Origin: Rhodanobacter sp. B04
GTDB lineage: Bacteria; Pseudomonadota; Gammaproteobacteria; Xanthomonadales; Rhodanobacteraceae
DNA length: 64,000 bases
Reading direction: 5' to 3'
NCBI RefSeq assembly: GCF_002001125.1
Contig: NZ_MUNV01000019.1
Location: 1-64,000, forward strand
The notes beneath the pieces were generated by a model that did not search any database, was not told where the DNA came from, and saw nothing but the letters and a program-made list of their open reading frames with translations. Positions 52,026 through 63,332 of the stretch are shown here, piece after piece (the first letter of the stretch is position 1; every line of letters begins with the position of its first letter). The translations under genes were made by a program, and so were the position numbers.

Positions 52026-53321
52026 GTGTCCGATCCCAAGATCGTCAAGCTGGTGGATGAGTCGAGCAACCGCAGCAGTGAGCTGCCGCTGATCAGCGGC
52101 ACGTTAGGGCCGGCCTGCATCGACATCGGCACGCTGTACAAGGACACCGGCCACTTCACCTACGACCCTGGTTACGGCAGCACGGCCAGCACCAAGAGCG
52201 CGATCACCTATATCGATGGCGACCAGGGCGTGCTGCTCTATCGCGGCTACCCGATCGAACAGCTGGCGGAGAAATCCAGTTTCCTTGAAGTGGCCTATCT
52301 GCTGCTCAACGGCGAGCTGCCGAAGCCGGCCGAATTCGCGACGTTCGAGCACGACATCACGCATCACACCATGATGCACGAGGCGCAGAAGAACTTCTTC
52401 CAGGGCTTCCACCACGATGCGCATCCGATGGCGATGCTCGCTGCGGCGGTCGCCTCGCTGTCGGCTTTCTATCACGACGATCTGGACGTGGAGAATCCGG
52501 CAGATCGCAAGATGGCGGCGATCCGTCTGATCGCGAAAATGCCGACCATCGCCGCGGCCTGTTACCGCTATTCGATCGGTTGGCCGATGCGCTATCCGCG
52601 CAACAATCTCGAATACGTCACCCGTTTCCTGCACATGATGTTCGAAGTGCCGAGCGAGCCGCTGCAGATGAATCCGGTGGCGGCCAAGGCACTGGATCTG
52701 CTGTTCATCCTGCATGCCGATCATGAGCAGAATGCATCCACGTCCACCGTCCGCCTGGTCGGTTCCACCGGTGCCAATCCGTATGCATCGATCGCCGCCG
52801 GCATCACCGCGTTGTGGGGCCCGGCCCATGGCGGCGCCAACGAGGCGGTGCTGAAGCAGCTCAAGGAAATCGGCACGCCGGACAACGTCGAGTCCGCGGT
52901 GCTGCGCGCCAAGGACAAGAACGACAGCTTCCGCCTGATGGGCTTCGGCCATCGCGTGTACAAGAACTTCGATCCGCGTGCCAAGATCATCCGCGAGATG
53001 TGCCACAAGGTTCTCGCCGAACTGGGTGTCAACGACCCGCTGCTCGAGGTGGCGATGAAGCTGGAGGAAGCGGCGCTGAAGGACGATTACTTCGTCGAAC
53101 GCAAGCTGTATCCGAACGTCGACTTCTACTCCGGCATCATCTACAAGGCGCTGGGCATCCCGACCGAGATGTTCACCGTGATGTTCGCTATCGCGCGTAC
53201 AGCCGGCTGGATCGCTCACTGGATCGAACAGCACGAAACCCCGGGGTCGCGCATCGGCCGTCCGCGCCAGATCTATACCGGCGCCGACGTGCGCAACTAC
53301 ATGCCGGGCGACAAGCGCTGA
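52026..53321 (+). CDS. gltA: Citrate synthase
   Basis: A 431-aa hexameric-type citrate synthase, the entry step of the TCA cycle. Catalytic His in [21 protein letters not shown], His in [15 protein letters not shown] and [14 protein letters not shown], and Asp in [14 protein letters not shown] are all present. GAGG precedes the GTG start. A GATAAT -10 at 51892-51897 could be its promoter, 130 bases upstream. Confidence 0.97.
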   Translation: MSDPKIVKLVDESSNRSSELPLISGTLGPACIDIGTLYKDTGHFTYDPGYGSTASTKSAITYIDGDQGVLLYRGYPIEQLAEKSSFLEVAYLLLNGELPKPAEFATFEHDITHHTMMHEAQKNFFQGFHHDAHPMAMLAAAVASLSAFYHDDLDVENPADRKMAAIRLIAKMPTIAAACYRYSIGWPMRYPRNNLEYVTRFLHMMFEVPSEPLQMNPVAAKALDLLFILHADHEQNASTSTVRLVGSTGANPYASIAAGITALWGPAHGGANEAVLKQLKEIGTPDNVESAVLRAKDKNDSFRLMGFGHRVYKNFDPRAKIIREMCHKVLAELGVNDPLLEVAMKLEEAALKDDYFVERKLYPNVDFYSGIIYKALGIPTEMFTVMFAIARTAGWIAHWIEQHETPGSRIGRPRQIYTGADVRNYMPGDKR

Positions 53322-53348
53322 TCGACGGTTTCAACTGACGTCAAAGGG

Positions 53349-53376
53349 AACGCCCCGGCCTCAGCCGGGGCGTTCT
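53349..53376 (+). terminator. Terminator after gltA
   Basis: AACGCCCCGG and CCGGGGCGTT pair around CCTCAG and are followed by CTTGTTTG. It lies 27 bases after the gltA stop, between convergent genes. Confidence 0.85.
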
Positions 53377-53400
53377 TGTTTGCGGGGCACTCGTGTCGGC

Positions 53401-54072
53401 TCAGCGCAACACGGCAGAAAGGCGCTGTTCGAATTCGTCGTCGTCATTTTCCGCCAGCAGAATTTCCACCTGTGCCAGCGCCACGCGGCGCATCGGACGG
53501 TCGTCGGTGCGGTCCAGTGGCGCCTGGCGCAGGGCATCGCGCGGCAGCACGGTCAGGTCGAACGGCAGCTCGTCGGCCGTAAACAGCAGTACCGGATACT
53601 CGGGCTGCTCCTCGCGGCTGTAGCGCAGCCGGCGTACCTGGGTCTGGATCGGTACGCCGTGTTCGCGCAGGTACAGCTCGACCGCCGCCGGATCGTCGCT
53701 GAACACGTGCAAGCAGACGGCCGAATGTGCGTCTGCGGTGCCTTCAAGCACCGCTCCGACCAGGCGTGGCTCGAACCCGGCAAGAAAGCGCATGGCCTCG
53801 ACGGCAGCCTCACGCCGCTGGCGCAGCAAGTGTGGCTGGCTGTCGGCATGAAACAGGCGCTGGTGTTCGCGCAGCGCCTGCTCGATCTCCAGGTTGCGCG
53901 GCAACGCCTGGGCTTCAAGAATGCCGAGACGCTCGGCGGCCTTCAGTTTTGCATGGTGAAAGTCGCGGATGCCATGCTCGCTCATCAGGCGTGCGGCTTC
54001 CTGGGCAATACGCAACCGATTTCGTTGCACTCGGTCATGCGCATGGATTCGGTGATGTTCGCCTCGCGACAT
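53401..54072 (-). CDS. Conserved hypothetical protein
   Basis: A 223-aa soluble protein. The N-terminal RNRLRIAQEAARLMSEHGIRDFHHAKLKAAERLGILEAQALPRNLEIEQALREHQRLF is a strongly conserved pattern in gammaproteobacterial proteins of unknown function. The C-terminal half YLREHGVPIQTQVRRLRYSREEQPEYPVLLFTADELPFDLTVLPR may be a separate mixed alpha/beta fold. The gene is single, facing gltA. No function is assigned. Confidence 0.75.
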   Translation of the reverse strand: MSRGEHHRIHAHDRVQRNRLRIAQEAARLMSEHGIRDFHHAKLKAAERLGILEAQALPRNLEIEQALREHQRLFHADSQPHLLRQRREAAVEAMRFLAGFEPRLVGAVLEGTADAHSAVCLHVFSDDPAAVELYLREHGVPIQTQVRRLRYSREEQPEYPVLLFTADELPFDLTVLPRDALRQAPLDRTDDRPMRRVALAQVEILLAENDDDEFEQRLSAVLR

Positions 54073-54134
54073 GATGCGCTCCTCGTCGTTCGGTAACCGG
54101 CGACGCCACCTTACCCGAAGCGGCCGGCGAAGGG

Positions 54135-56678
54135 TCAGAAGATATCGTAGGCGTGCTGCTGGTCCTGTTCCTTCTGCTGGTTGGCCTGATTGCGCAGGCG
54201 GTCGACATCTTCCACTTTGAATATCTCGTTCATGCTGTCCGGGTCATCGGCCGAGGTGGGCAGGCCGCTCTGGCGGTTGATCAGCACCGTGCTGATCCCG
54301 GGTGGCATCGGCAACGTATTCTCGGGCAGACCCTTCAGCACGGTGCCCATGTAATCCATCCAGATCGGCAGCGCGGCCTGGGCGCCGAACTCGCCCACGC
54401 CGTTGGATTTGCCCAGCGGGCTGAAGTCGTCGAAGCCGATCCACACCGCGGTCGTCAGGTCGCCGTTGAAGCCGACGAACCAGGCATCGCGATGGTCGTT
54501 GGTGGAGCCGGTCTTGCCAGCCAGGTCGGCACGATTCAGCGCCTTGGCGGCGGAGCCGGTGCCGCGCTGGATCACGTCCTTCATCAGCGACGTGATCAGG
54601 TAGTCGTTGCGCGGGTCGATAACGCGTGGCGCGAGTACGGGGGGGTGGGCGTTCTCGCCGTGCACATCCGCAGGCAATGCCGCTACGCCAATACCATCGG
54701 CGCTGCTGGCCTCGGCTGGAGCGGCCGCCGTGCCAGCCGAGGCGACATCGTTGGCTGGTGTCTTCAGCATGTCGGCCGGTGGCGGGCCTGGCGGGCGTGT
54801 GTCGAGCAGGCGTTCCTGGCAGTTGCCGCAGGCGCGGGCCGCGTTGGCCAGGTACACCGGCTTGCCGCTGCGGTCGTCGATTTCGCTGATGAAGTACGGC
54901 GTGACCAGATAGCCGCCGTTGGCGAATACCGCGTAACCGCGCGCCATGCTCATCGGCGATACCGATGCCGTGCCCAGGGCGAGTGACAGGTTGGCCGGCA
55001 GCGCATCGAGCGGGAAGCCGAAGCGGGTAGCGTATTCGCGTGCATAGCGCACACCCATGGCATCGAGCAGGCGCACCGAGACCAGGTTCTTCGACTGTAC
55101 CAGCGCCTCGCGCAGGCGCATGGGGCCGGCGAACTTGCCGTCGTCGTTGGACGGCGTCCAAAGGCCATCGGGTCGCGACGGATCGGGCAAGGCCAGTGGA
55201 GCGTCATTGATGATCGAGGACGGCGTGAAGCCACGTTCGAAGGCGGCCGAATACAGGTACGGCTTGAAACTGGATCCGGGCTGGCGCGCCGCCATCACGG
55301 CGCGGTTGAACTTGCTGCGCGCGAAATTGAAGCCGCCGACCAGTGCCTGGATCGAACCATCCTCCGGACTGATCGAAACCAGGGCAGCCTGGGCTGCCGG
55401 AATCTGGTCCAGTTGCCAGTTACCTTGGTCGTCGCGCGACAGACGAACGATATCGCCACGTTTTAGCACGCTGTCGACGCTGCGCGGAGCTGCCCCGACA
55501 CGATCCTGGTCGATGTGCGGCCGAGCCCAGCTGATGGCGGCCAGGTCGAGTTCCACCCCTTCGTGGCTGGACAGGTAAACCGTGGCTTGCTTCGCATTGC
55601 TGGCCGTGACCACGCCCGGCTGCAGACCCGAAATGACCGTATAGCCGGACAGCAAATTGTCGTAGTCCTGATCACTGGCATCGGCAGGCAGGTCCTGGTG
55701 TGCTTCAGGGCCGCGCCAGCCATGTCGGTGATCGTAGGCGATCAGGCCATTGCGCAGCGCCTCCACGGCGGCCTGCTGACGACTGCTTTGCAGGGTCGTC
55801 TTGACCACATAGCCTTCAGTGAGAGCTTCGTTGCCGAGCCGGTCGAGTACTTGCCGGCGCACCATTTCGGCCAGGTATGGCGCATCGACCTCGATCGGCT
55901 GCTCATGCGGATAGGCGCCGTTGGGTTCGGCGATGGCCTGCTCATAGACCGGCTTGGTGATGTAGCCATGCTTGAGCATCTCGCCCAGCACCCAGTTGCG
56001 CCGGGCAAGGGCGCGCTTGGGGCTGTTGAGCGGATTGACCACCGAGGGCAACTGGAAGGTCGAGGCGATCAGGGCGCATTCGGCCACGGTCAGCTGATCC
56101 AGCGTCTTGCCGTAGTAGTACTCCGCCGCCGCGGCCACGCCGTAAGAGCGGTGACCGAGGAACATCTTGTTGAGGTAGAGCTCGAGGATCTGATCCTTGC
56201 TGAGCTCATGCTCGATGCGCAATGCGATGAAGATCTCGGTGAGCTTGCGCGAATACAGCTTTTCCGGGCTGAGGAAAATGTTGCGCGCCACCTGCTGGGT
56301 GATCGTCGAGCCGCCGGGCCCCTTGTCGCCGCCGGTTGCCACGACATGCCAGCCGGCGCGAACGATGCCGCGCCAGTCCACGCCGGGGTGATGGTAGAAA
56401 TCCGCATCTTCGGCCGACAGTACAGCGTGTTTGAGCAGGTCCGGTACCTGGGTGATCGCCACCGGAATGCGCCGCGTTTCGCCGAAGCTGGCAATCAGCT
56501 TGCCGTCGGCGCTCAATACGCGCAGCGGCACCTGCATGTGGTAATCCTTGAGCACGGCCACCGAGGGAAGCCTTGGGGCGACCAGCCAGTACGCCACGCC
56601 CACCGCGATAACCGCCAAGAGCAAACCGGTAAAGGCCAGGATCAAAGCCCAGCGCAACAAACGCTTGAAAATTCGCAT
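54135..56678 (-). CDS. mrcA: Penicillin-binding protein 1A
   Basis: An 847-aa bifunctional peptidoglycan synthase. Residues 13-35 form the membrane anchor. The transglycosylase domain has SAEDADFYHHPGVDW (catalytic Glu) and GGSTITQQVARNIFLS, KLTEIFIALRIE. The transpeptidase has SxxK in RQPGSSFKPYLY, SKN in LVQSKNLVSVRLL and KTG in LAGKTGSTNDHRD. An inserted Ala/Pro-rich stretch of about 60 residues lies between SxN and KTG. It is divergent from pilM, a conserved pairing. Confidence 0.96.
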   Translation of the reverse strand: MRIFKRLLRWALILAFTGLLLAVIAVGVAYWLVAPRLPSVAVLKDYHMQVPLRVLSADGKLIASFGETRRIPVAITQVPDLLKHAVLSAEDADFYHHPGVDWRGIVRAGWHVVATGGDKGPGGSTITQQVARNIFLSPEKLYSRKLTEIFIALRIEHELSKDQILELYLNKMFLGHRSYGVAAAAEYYYGKTLDQLTVAECALIASTFQLPSVVNPLNSPKRALARRNWVLGEMLKHGYITKPVYEQAIAEPNGAYPHEQPIEVDAPYLAEMVRRQVLDRLGNEALTEGYVVKTTLQSSRQQAAVEALRNGLIAYDHRHGWRGPEAHQDLPADASDQDYDNLLSGYTVISGLQPGVVTASNAKQATVYLSSHEGVELDLAAISWARPHIDQDRVGAAPRSVDSVLKRGDIVRLSRDDQGNWQLDQIPAAQAALVSISPEDGSIQALVGGFNFARSKFNRAVMAARQPGSSFKPYLYSAAFERGFTPSSIINDAPLALPDPSRPDGLWTPSNDDGKFAGPMRLREALVQSKNLVSVRLLDAMGVRYAREYATRFGFPLDALPANLSLALGTASVSPMSMARGYAVFANGGYLVTPYFISEIDDRSGKPVYLANAARACGNCQERLLDTRPPGPPPADMLKTPANDVASAGTAAAPAEASSADGIGVAALPADVHGENAHPPVLAPRVIDPRNDYLITSLMKDVIQRGTGSAAKALNRADLAGKTGSTNDHRDAWFVGFNGDLTTAVWIGFDDFSPLGKSNGVGEFGAQAALPIWMDYMGTVLKGLPENTLPMPPGISTVLINRQSGLPTSADDPDSMNEIFKVEDVDRLRNQANQQKEQDQQHAYDIF

Positions 56679-56842
56679 GGTGTGGGGATAGCGAGACCTG
56701 AGTCAAAACATGGGCGAGTATAGATGTAGCAGTATTCCTCGCATGAGACGGAGTCGGCCAAAGCAAGGGTTGGGCCAAATGGGATGATTCCGCAAATGTG
56801 TTGGACATCACGTCAATTACTTGAGAAAGTTTCCGTAGACCG

Positions 56843-56871
56843 TTGCCATTGCGTTAATTTTTCGATTTAAT
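56843..56871 (+). promoter_or_regulatory. Sigma-70 promoter of pilMNOPQ
   Basis: TTGCCA (56843-56848) and TTTAAT (56866-56871) are 17 bp apart, 59 bases before the pilM start. They lie in the shared control region with mrcA. Confidence 0.6.
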
Positions 56872-56912
56872 GCCACTGCGCATCCCGCCAGGATTCTGGC
56901 CATGGACGTTAG

Positions 56913-57988
<1,076 letters not shown>

Positions 57989-57989
<1 letters not shown>

Positions 57990-58744
57990 TGGCACACGTC
58001 AATCTACTTCCGTGGCGCGCCGAAAGGCGCAAGCAGCGCGAACGCGAGTTCTACATGCAGCTCGTGGCCGCCTTTGTGGCGGCACTGGGCGTTCTGCTGC
58101 TGTGGGTGTTCTGGATGGATCAACGCATCGACAACCAGAACGAGCGCAACACGTATCTGCAGACCGAGATCAAGCAGCTCGATGTGCGCATCGCCAAGAT
58201 CAAGGATCTGGAAAAAGTGCGGGAGCATCTACTTGCGCGCAAGCAGATCATTGAACAGTTGCAGGCGGATCGCTCGCAGATGGTGCACTTGTTCGACGAG
58301 CTGGTGAAGACCATCCCCTCCAGTGCGCGCCTGACCGGGGTCAAGCAAAACGGTCAATCGATGTCGCTCGACGGTGTGGCGCAATCCAATGCCAGCGTTG
58401 CCGAGTACATGCGCAACATCGAGGTATCGCCCTGGATGGGTCATGCCGACCTGCGCAAGACGGAAAACAGCCACGATTCCAGCCGCATGCCCTATACCTT
58501 CGGTCTGGACGTGGCACTGACCCGTCCGAAGTCCGATGGAAGTGCGGCGAGTGGCGATAGCGAAGCACCTGCTGGCACCAGCAGCGTGGCCGCCGCATCG
58601 ACAGTTGCTGTTCCTCCTGCGCTTGGCGCGGCTGCCAAGGCCGTTGCGGGTGCTCCGGCGAAATCGACCAGCACCTCCGCCGAGGTCAAGTCGGAAGCCA
58701 AACCGGTGAGTGCTGCGCCTGCCACGGGAGGAACCAAGCCATGA
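57989..58744 (+). CDS. pilN: Type IV pilus assembly protein PilN
   Basis: A 251-aa bitopic protein. The cytoplasmic N-terminus MAHVNLLPWRAERRKQRE is the conserved PilM-binding INLLPWR motif; the transmembrane helix is residues 24-44. A coiled-coil segment and a ferredoxin-like domain follow. The last 75 residues are an Ala/Ser/Thr-rich tail (from about residue 178) longer than usual. The stop overlaps pilO in ATGA. Confidence 0.94.
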
Positions 58745-59400
58745 AGTTCCTCGACGACATTCGCAATCTCGATCGCAACAACATTGGCGGTTGGCCGCAG
58801 TCGGTCAAGATCTTCTTTACCGTGCTGATGTTTGCGGTTGTGCTGCTGATCGGATGGTATTTCTTCGTCAGCGACCAGCAGGACAGTCTTACCTCGCTGG
58901 CCAGCAAGGAGGAAGGCCTCAAGCAGGAGTTCTCGACCAAGCAGGCCAAGTCGGTCAACCTCGAGGCACTGCAGCAGCAGCTCGACGAGATGCAGGACAT
59001 GCTGCGTCAGTTGCTTCGCCAGCTGCCCAGCAAGACGGAGATGCCGGAGTTGCTGGTGGATATCTCGCAGACCGCCTTGTCGGCAGGGCTGGAAACCGAA
59101 TTGTTCCAGCCCGGGCCGGAGACGCCGAAGGACTTCTACGCCGAGAAACCGATCACCCTCCGGATGACCGGTACGTATCACCAGTTCGGCACCTTCATCA
59201 GTGGCGTGGCGTCCTTGCCACGGGTGGTGATCCTGACCCTGCACGACGTTTCGCTGACACCTAAGGCGCCCATCAAGGGCGATGCGACTTCAAGTGGCCA
59301 ATTGGTGCTGCAGGGCACGGTGAAAACCTATCGTTACCTGGATGACGAAGAGAGCGCTGCCGCCAGCAAGAGCAATGCCAAGGCAGGGAGGCAGAAATGA
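58741..59400 (+). CDS. pilO: Type IV pilus assembly protein PilO
   Basis: PilO (219 aa) pairs with PilN in the inner membrane. One helix at residues 22-44 (KIFFTVLMFAVVLLIGWYFFV), a coiled-coil (SLTSLASKEEGLKQEFSTKQAKSVNLEALQQQLDEM), then the periplasmic fold with LVDISQTALSAGLETELFQPGPE and RMTGTYHQFGTFISGVASLPRVV. Overlaps pilN and pilP by 4 bases at each end. Confidence 0.95.
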   Translation: MKFLDDIRNLDRNNIGGWPQSVKIFFTVLMFAVVLLIGWYFFVSDQQDSLTSLASKEEGLKQEFSTKQAKSVNLEALQQQLDEMQDMLRQLLRQLPSKTEMPELLVDISQTALSAGLETELFQPGPETPKDFYAEKPITLRMTGTYHQFGTFISGVASLPRVVILTLHDVSLTPKAPIKGDATSSGQLVLQGTVKTYRYLDDEESAAASKSNAKAGRQK

Positions 59401-59939
59401 ACAAGTTCGCTGCCATCAAGCCGAGTCACGCAGCGCGCCTGCTGCTGATGCTGGGGGCCGCCCTGGTCCTGAGCGGTTGCACCCGCGGCATGTCGGATCT
59501 GCGCGATTGGGTCGCGCAGGAAAAAGCCAAGAAGGGTGCGCCGATCCCGCCGTTGCCGGTGATCAAGACATTTGAGACGTTTAAGTACGACGATCAGGAC
59601 CGACGCGATCCATTCAGTCCAAGCACTGCGGAATTGCAGGCGAGTACCTCGAACAACGGTCCACGCCCGGATGCCAATCGCGCAAAGCAGCCGTTGGAGC
59701 TGTTCGCCCTCGACACCTTGAAGATGGTTGGCACGATCGGTGCCGGAACCGGGATGGAGGTGTTGGTCAAGGATCCGGGCGGCGTCATCCATCGCGTACA
59801 CGTCGGTGAGTACATGGGCCAGAACTACGGGCACATCACGGCCATCAGCGATGACCATATCGATCTGGTCGAGCTGGTGTCGAACGGTAATGGCGGCTGG
59901 ATGGAACGTCCGGCCAGCATCGCGCTTGCCGCGAAATAG
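59397..59939 (+). CDS. pilP: Type IV pilus lipoprotein PilP
   Basis: A 180-aa lipoprotein linking PilNO to the secretin. Lipobox LSGC (Cys27) follows the signal MNKFAAIKPSHAARLLLMLGAALVLSGC. FETFKYDDQDRRDPFSPS is the natively flexible PilO-binding segment; the beta domain carries LKMVGTIGAGTGMEVLVKDPGGVIHRVHVGEYMGQNYGHI. The stop is 20 bases before pilQ. Confidence 0.95.
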   Translation: MNKFAAIKPSHAARLLLMLGAALVLSGCTRGMSDLRDWVAQEKAKKGAPIPPLPVIKTFETFKYDDQDRRDPFSPSTAELQASTSNNGPRPDANRAKQPLELFALDTLKMVGTIGAGTGMEVLVKDPGGVIHRVHVGEYMGQNYGHITAISDDHIDLVELVSNGNGGWMERPASIALAAK

Positions 59940-59958
59940 GAATACAGGGGCTGATGCA

Positions 59959-62157
59959 ATGACCAACCAAATCCAATCCGTCCGGGGCCGTGTCATGCGC
60001 CATGCAAGCCGTTACATGATGATGGGCCTGTTGCTCGCCGCGGCTACCTGGGCCAACGATGCGATGGCGGCCAGTACCACGCTGAAGAACATCACCTACG
60101 ACACTTTGCCCGGTGGCAAAGTACAGCTGCATATGGACTTCGGCAGCGGTCCGGTGCCACAACCGAAGATATTCACCACGGGTAACCCCCCGCGCATCGC
60201 GATCGATTTCGCGGATACCGACAACGCGGCGGCACGCCATCTGGATATCGGCCAGGGTTCGACTTCCGGCGTCTCTGCGGTCGCGGCCGGCGGCCGTACC
60301 CGTGTCGTGGTCGAGTTGATGCGCGAGTCGAGCTATCGCTCCAACGTCGAAGGCAACAGCCTCGTGCTGACCATCAACAACGGTAGCGCGGATCAGTCCG
60401 TGACGACTGCCGCGACTGTCGATCCGAGCAAGGCACTGCCGTCGGCATCGAATGGCCCGGCGATCTCCAATATAGACTTCCGCCGCGGCCCGAATGGCGA
60501 AGGCCGGGTGCTGATCAGCTTCAGTGGCAGCGGTGCAAATGCCGAAATGACCCGCAAGGGGGACAACGTGCTGGTCACGATCGACCACGCGAACCTGCCG
60601 GCCAACCTGGCGCAGCGCCTCGATACATTGGATTTCGCCACACCGGTGCAGTCGATCACCACCCATGCGGGCCTGGGCGGCGGCGCACGCCTGGAAATCT
60701 CGGTCAAGGGGAATGTCGACACCTCGGCCTACCAGACGGCAGATCAATACGTAGTCGAAGTGGCACCCAAGAAAATTGACGCGAAGAGTGCCCAGCTGAC
60801 CAAGGCCGGTCAGGAGCCAAGCTACAGCGGCAAGCGCGTCACGTTCAATTTCCAGGATATTCCTGTGCGTTCGGCCCTGCAGCTGATTGCCGATGTGTCG
60901 GGACTGAACCTGGTCGCTTCGGACAGCGTCGGTGGCAGTGTCACCTTGCGGTTGGTCAACGTGCCTTGGGATCAGGCGCTGGACGTGATCCTGCGTGCCA
61001 AGACCCTCGACAAGCGCCGTAACGGCAACGTGGTCTGGGTGGCTCCACAGCAGGAGCTGGCCAAGTACGAGCAGGATATCGCGGATGCCAAGCTGAAGGC
61101 CCAGGATACGGCAGAGCTGGAAACAGCGTATGTGCCGATCAGCTACGGCAAGGCGCAGGACATTGCCAAACTGCTGACTACCGGTAGCCTGCAAGGTCAA
61201 GGTGGCGGTACCAGTGCCAATGCTCCTCGCGGCTTCCTTTCGCCACGTGGCAGTGCCTCGTTCGACATCCGTACCAATACGCTGCTGTTGAACGACACCC
61301 CGGACAAGATCAAACAGCTGCGCGACCTGATTGCGGTGCTGGACAAGCCGGTGCAGCAGGTGCTGATCGAGTCGCGCATCGTGGTCGCCACGGACGACTT
61401 CACCCGCGAGCTAGGTGCCAAGTTCGGTGTCAGCGGCCAGCACGTGAATCCCAGCGGCCAGGTGCTGCAGGTCGGCAATGCCCTAGGCGGTTCGATTGGG
61501 AGCAATGCCGCATCTACGACCGGTACCACCACGCTGGGCTCCGGTGGCCTCAATGTGAACCTGCCCTCGCAGACCCAGGGCGGCAGTTTCGGGCTGGCCA
61601 TTCTCGGCGCCAACTACGCGATCGATCTGGAGCTTTCCGCAGCACAGACCGAAGGCCGCAGTGAGGTGATTTCCAGCCCGCGCGTGATCACGGCGAACCA
61701 GCAGGAAGCGGTGATCCGTCAGGGCCAGGAAATCGGCTACGTCACTTACCAGAACAGCACCGGCAGTGCGGCAGGCAGCGGTACCGCCACGGTGGCCTTC
61801 AAGGATGCCGTGCTGGAACTGAGGGTGACCCCGACGATCACCGCCGATAATCGTGTCTATCTGACCATCAATGTGACCAAGGATGCGCTGGCCGGCTATA
61901 TCACCGTGCCCGGCAGTGGCCAGGTACCGACCATCGATACCCGCTCGATCAATACGTCGGTGCTGGTGGACAATGGGCAGACCGTGGTGCTTGGCGGCAT
62001 CTACGAAGTCAACAAGACCAATACGGTCACCAAGGTACCGGGTCTTGGCGATATCCCTGGCCTCGGGGCGCTGTTCCGCGACACGGTACGTGGTGTCACC
62101 AAGGCCGAGTTGCTGATCTTCGTGACGCCGCGCATCCTGAGCGATACGCTGCAATAA
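59959..62157 (+). CDS. pilQ: Type IV pilus secretin PilQ
   Basis: PilQ (732 aa) forms the outer-membrane channel for the pilus. A signal peptide ends near residue 38 (ANDAMAA). Two AMIN domains (residues about 40-140 and 165-270) bind peptidoglycan. An STN/secretin N1 domain (VTFNFQDIPVRSALQLIADVSGLN) and the secretin core with VIRQGQEIGYVTYQN and VPGLGDIPGLGALFRDTVRGVTKAELLIFVTPRIL follow. Start ATG 59959; the frame is open upstream across pilP. Confidence 0.96.
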   Translation: MTNQIQSVRGRVMRHASRYMMMGLLLAAATWANDAMAASTTLKNITYDTLPGGKVQLHMDFGSGPVPQPKIFTTGNPPRIAIDFADTDNAAARHLDIGQGSTSGVSAVAAGGRTRVVVELMRESSYRSNVEGNSLVLTINNGSADQSVTTAATVDPSKALPSASNGPAISNIDFRRGPNGEGRVLISFSGSGANAEMTRKGDNVLVTIDHANLPANLAQRLDTLDFATPVQSITTHAGLGGGARLEISVKGNVDTSAYQTADQYVVEVAPKKIDAKSAQLTKAGQEPSYSGKRVTFNFQDIPVRSALQLIADVSGLNLVASDSVGGSVTLRLVNVPWDQALDVILRAKTLDKRRNGNVVWVAPQQELAKYEQDIADAKLKAQDTAELETAYVPISYGKAQDIAKLLTTGSLQGQGGGTSANAPRGFLSPRGSASFDIRTNTLLLNDTPDKIKQLRDLIAVLDKPVQQVLIESRIVVATDDFTRELGAKFGVSGQHVNPSGQVLQVGNALGGSIGSNAASTTGTTTLGSGGLNVNLPSQTQGGSFGLAILGANYAIDLELSAAQTEGRSEVISSPRVITANQQEAVIRQGQEIGYVTYQNSTGSAAGSGTATVAFKDAVLELRVTPTITADNRVYLTINVTKDALAGYITVPGSGQVPTIDTRSINTSVLVDNGQTVVLGGIYEVNKTNTVTKVPGLGDIPGLGALFRDTVRGVTKAELLIFVTPRILSDTLQ

Positions 62158-62177
62158 AATCCGCGATTGTCGGTCAA

Positions 62178-62206
62178 AGAGGCGGCTTCGGCCGCCTCTT
62201 TTTTTA
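62178..62206 (+). terminator. Terminator after pilQ
   Basis: AAGAGGCGGC and GCCGCCTCTT form a stem around TTCG, followed by T residues. It ends the pilMNOPQ operon. Confidence 0.92.
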
Positions 62207-62336
62207 TGCAGCGCAGACGGCGCTTATGGGCTGGTTAAACTTCCGGCGCCGGTTATGGTCTGTAGCACGCCAGCGGATCCTGCATCCGGGCGCCTTGCCG
62301 CCCCCGATCCGCCCACGCCTACGTTGGAAGCAGCTG

Positions 62337-63332
62337 ATGGACATGCCCGAAATCCCTACCCAGAACCGTTTGAACGATGTCTTCGCGCGCCTGCGCGACG
62401 AGTTGCAGACTTGCGTCATCGGTCAGCCGCACCTGATCGACTGCCTGTTGGTCGCCCTCCTGGCGGACGGTCACTTGCTGGTCGAGGGAGCGCCAGGCCT
62501 GGCCAAGACCACGGCGGTTAAGGCGCTGGCGGTGCGGATCAAGGCGGATTTCCACCGCGTGCAATTCACGCCGGACCTGTTGCCGGCGGATCTCACGGGA
62601 ACGGACGTGTTCCGTCCGCAGTCCGGCAGCTTCGAGTTCGAACGTGGCCCGCTGTTCCACAACATCGTGCTGGCCGACGAGATCAACCGCGCGCCGGCGA
62701 AAGTGCAATCGGCCTTGCTGGAAGCCATGGCCGAGCGGCAGATCACGGTGGGGCGCAGTACCTGGCAACTGCCTGAGTTGTTCATGGTGATGGCTACACA
62801 GAACCCGATCGAGCAGGAAGGCACGTTCACGCTGCCCGAGGCCCAGCTCGACCGTTTCCTGATGCATGTGACGATCGGCTACCCGGATGCGGTTGCCGAA
62901 TTGGCGATACTCAAGCTGGCGCGTGAACAGGCCAGCCGTCGGGCGCATCCAATGACTGCGCCAGCAGCCTTGCTGACTCAGGCGGATGTGTTTGCCGCGC
63001 GCGATGCGGCGATGGCCGTCCACATGGCACCCGCGTTGGAGGAATACCTGACCCAGTTGGTGCTGGCCACCCGCGATGCGGGCCGTTATGGTTCTGAACT
63101 GAAGCGCTGGATCGCCTGGGGCGGCAGTCCGCGCGCCACCATCGCGCTGGATCGCTGTTCGCGTGCGCAAGCGTGGCTGGCTGGCCGCGATTACGTATTG
63201 CCCGAGGACGTGCATGCCATCGTCCACGAAGTACTGCGTCACCGGGTGCTGCTCAGCTATGAGGCGGAAGCCGAAGGCGTGCGGCCGGATCAGGTGATCG
63301 ATCGCCTGCTGGATCTCGTGCCGCTGCCGTGA
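62337..63332 (+). CDS. MoxR family AAA+ ATPase
   Basis: A 331-aa MoxR/RavA-type ATPase. Walker A is EGAPGLAKTT and Walker B VLADEINRAPAKVQSALLEAMAE, with PELFMVMATQNPIEQEGTFTLPEAQLDRFLM and the lid that includes PRATIALDRCSRAQAWLAGRDYVLPEDV. MoxR proteins act as chaperones for neighbouring DUF58 and von Willebrand A proteins. ATG 62337 has GGAAG in front; 62343 is an alternative. The GTG of the next gene overlaps the stop (63329-63332). Confidence 0.95.
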   Translation: MDMPEIPTQNRLNDVFARLRDELQTCVIGQPHLIDCLLVALLADGHLLVEGAPGLAKTTAVKALAVRIKADFHRVQFTPDLLPADLTGTDVFRPQSGSFEFERGPLFHNIVLADEINRAPAKVQSALLEAMAERQITVGRSTWQLPELFMVMATQNPIEQEGTFTLPEAQLDRFLMHVTIGYPDAVAELAILKLAREQASRRAHPMTAPAALLTQADVFAARDAAMAVHMAPALEEYLTQLVLATRDAGRYGSELKRWIAWGGSPRATIALDRCSRAQAWLAGRDYVLPEDVHAIVHEVLRHRVLLSYEAEAEGVRPDQVIDRLLDLVPLP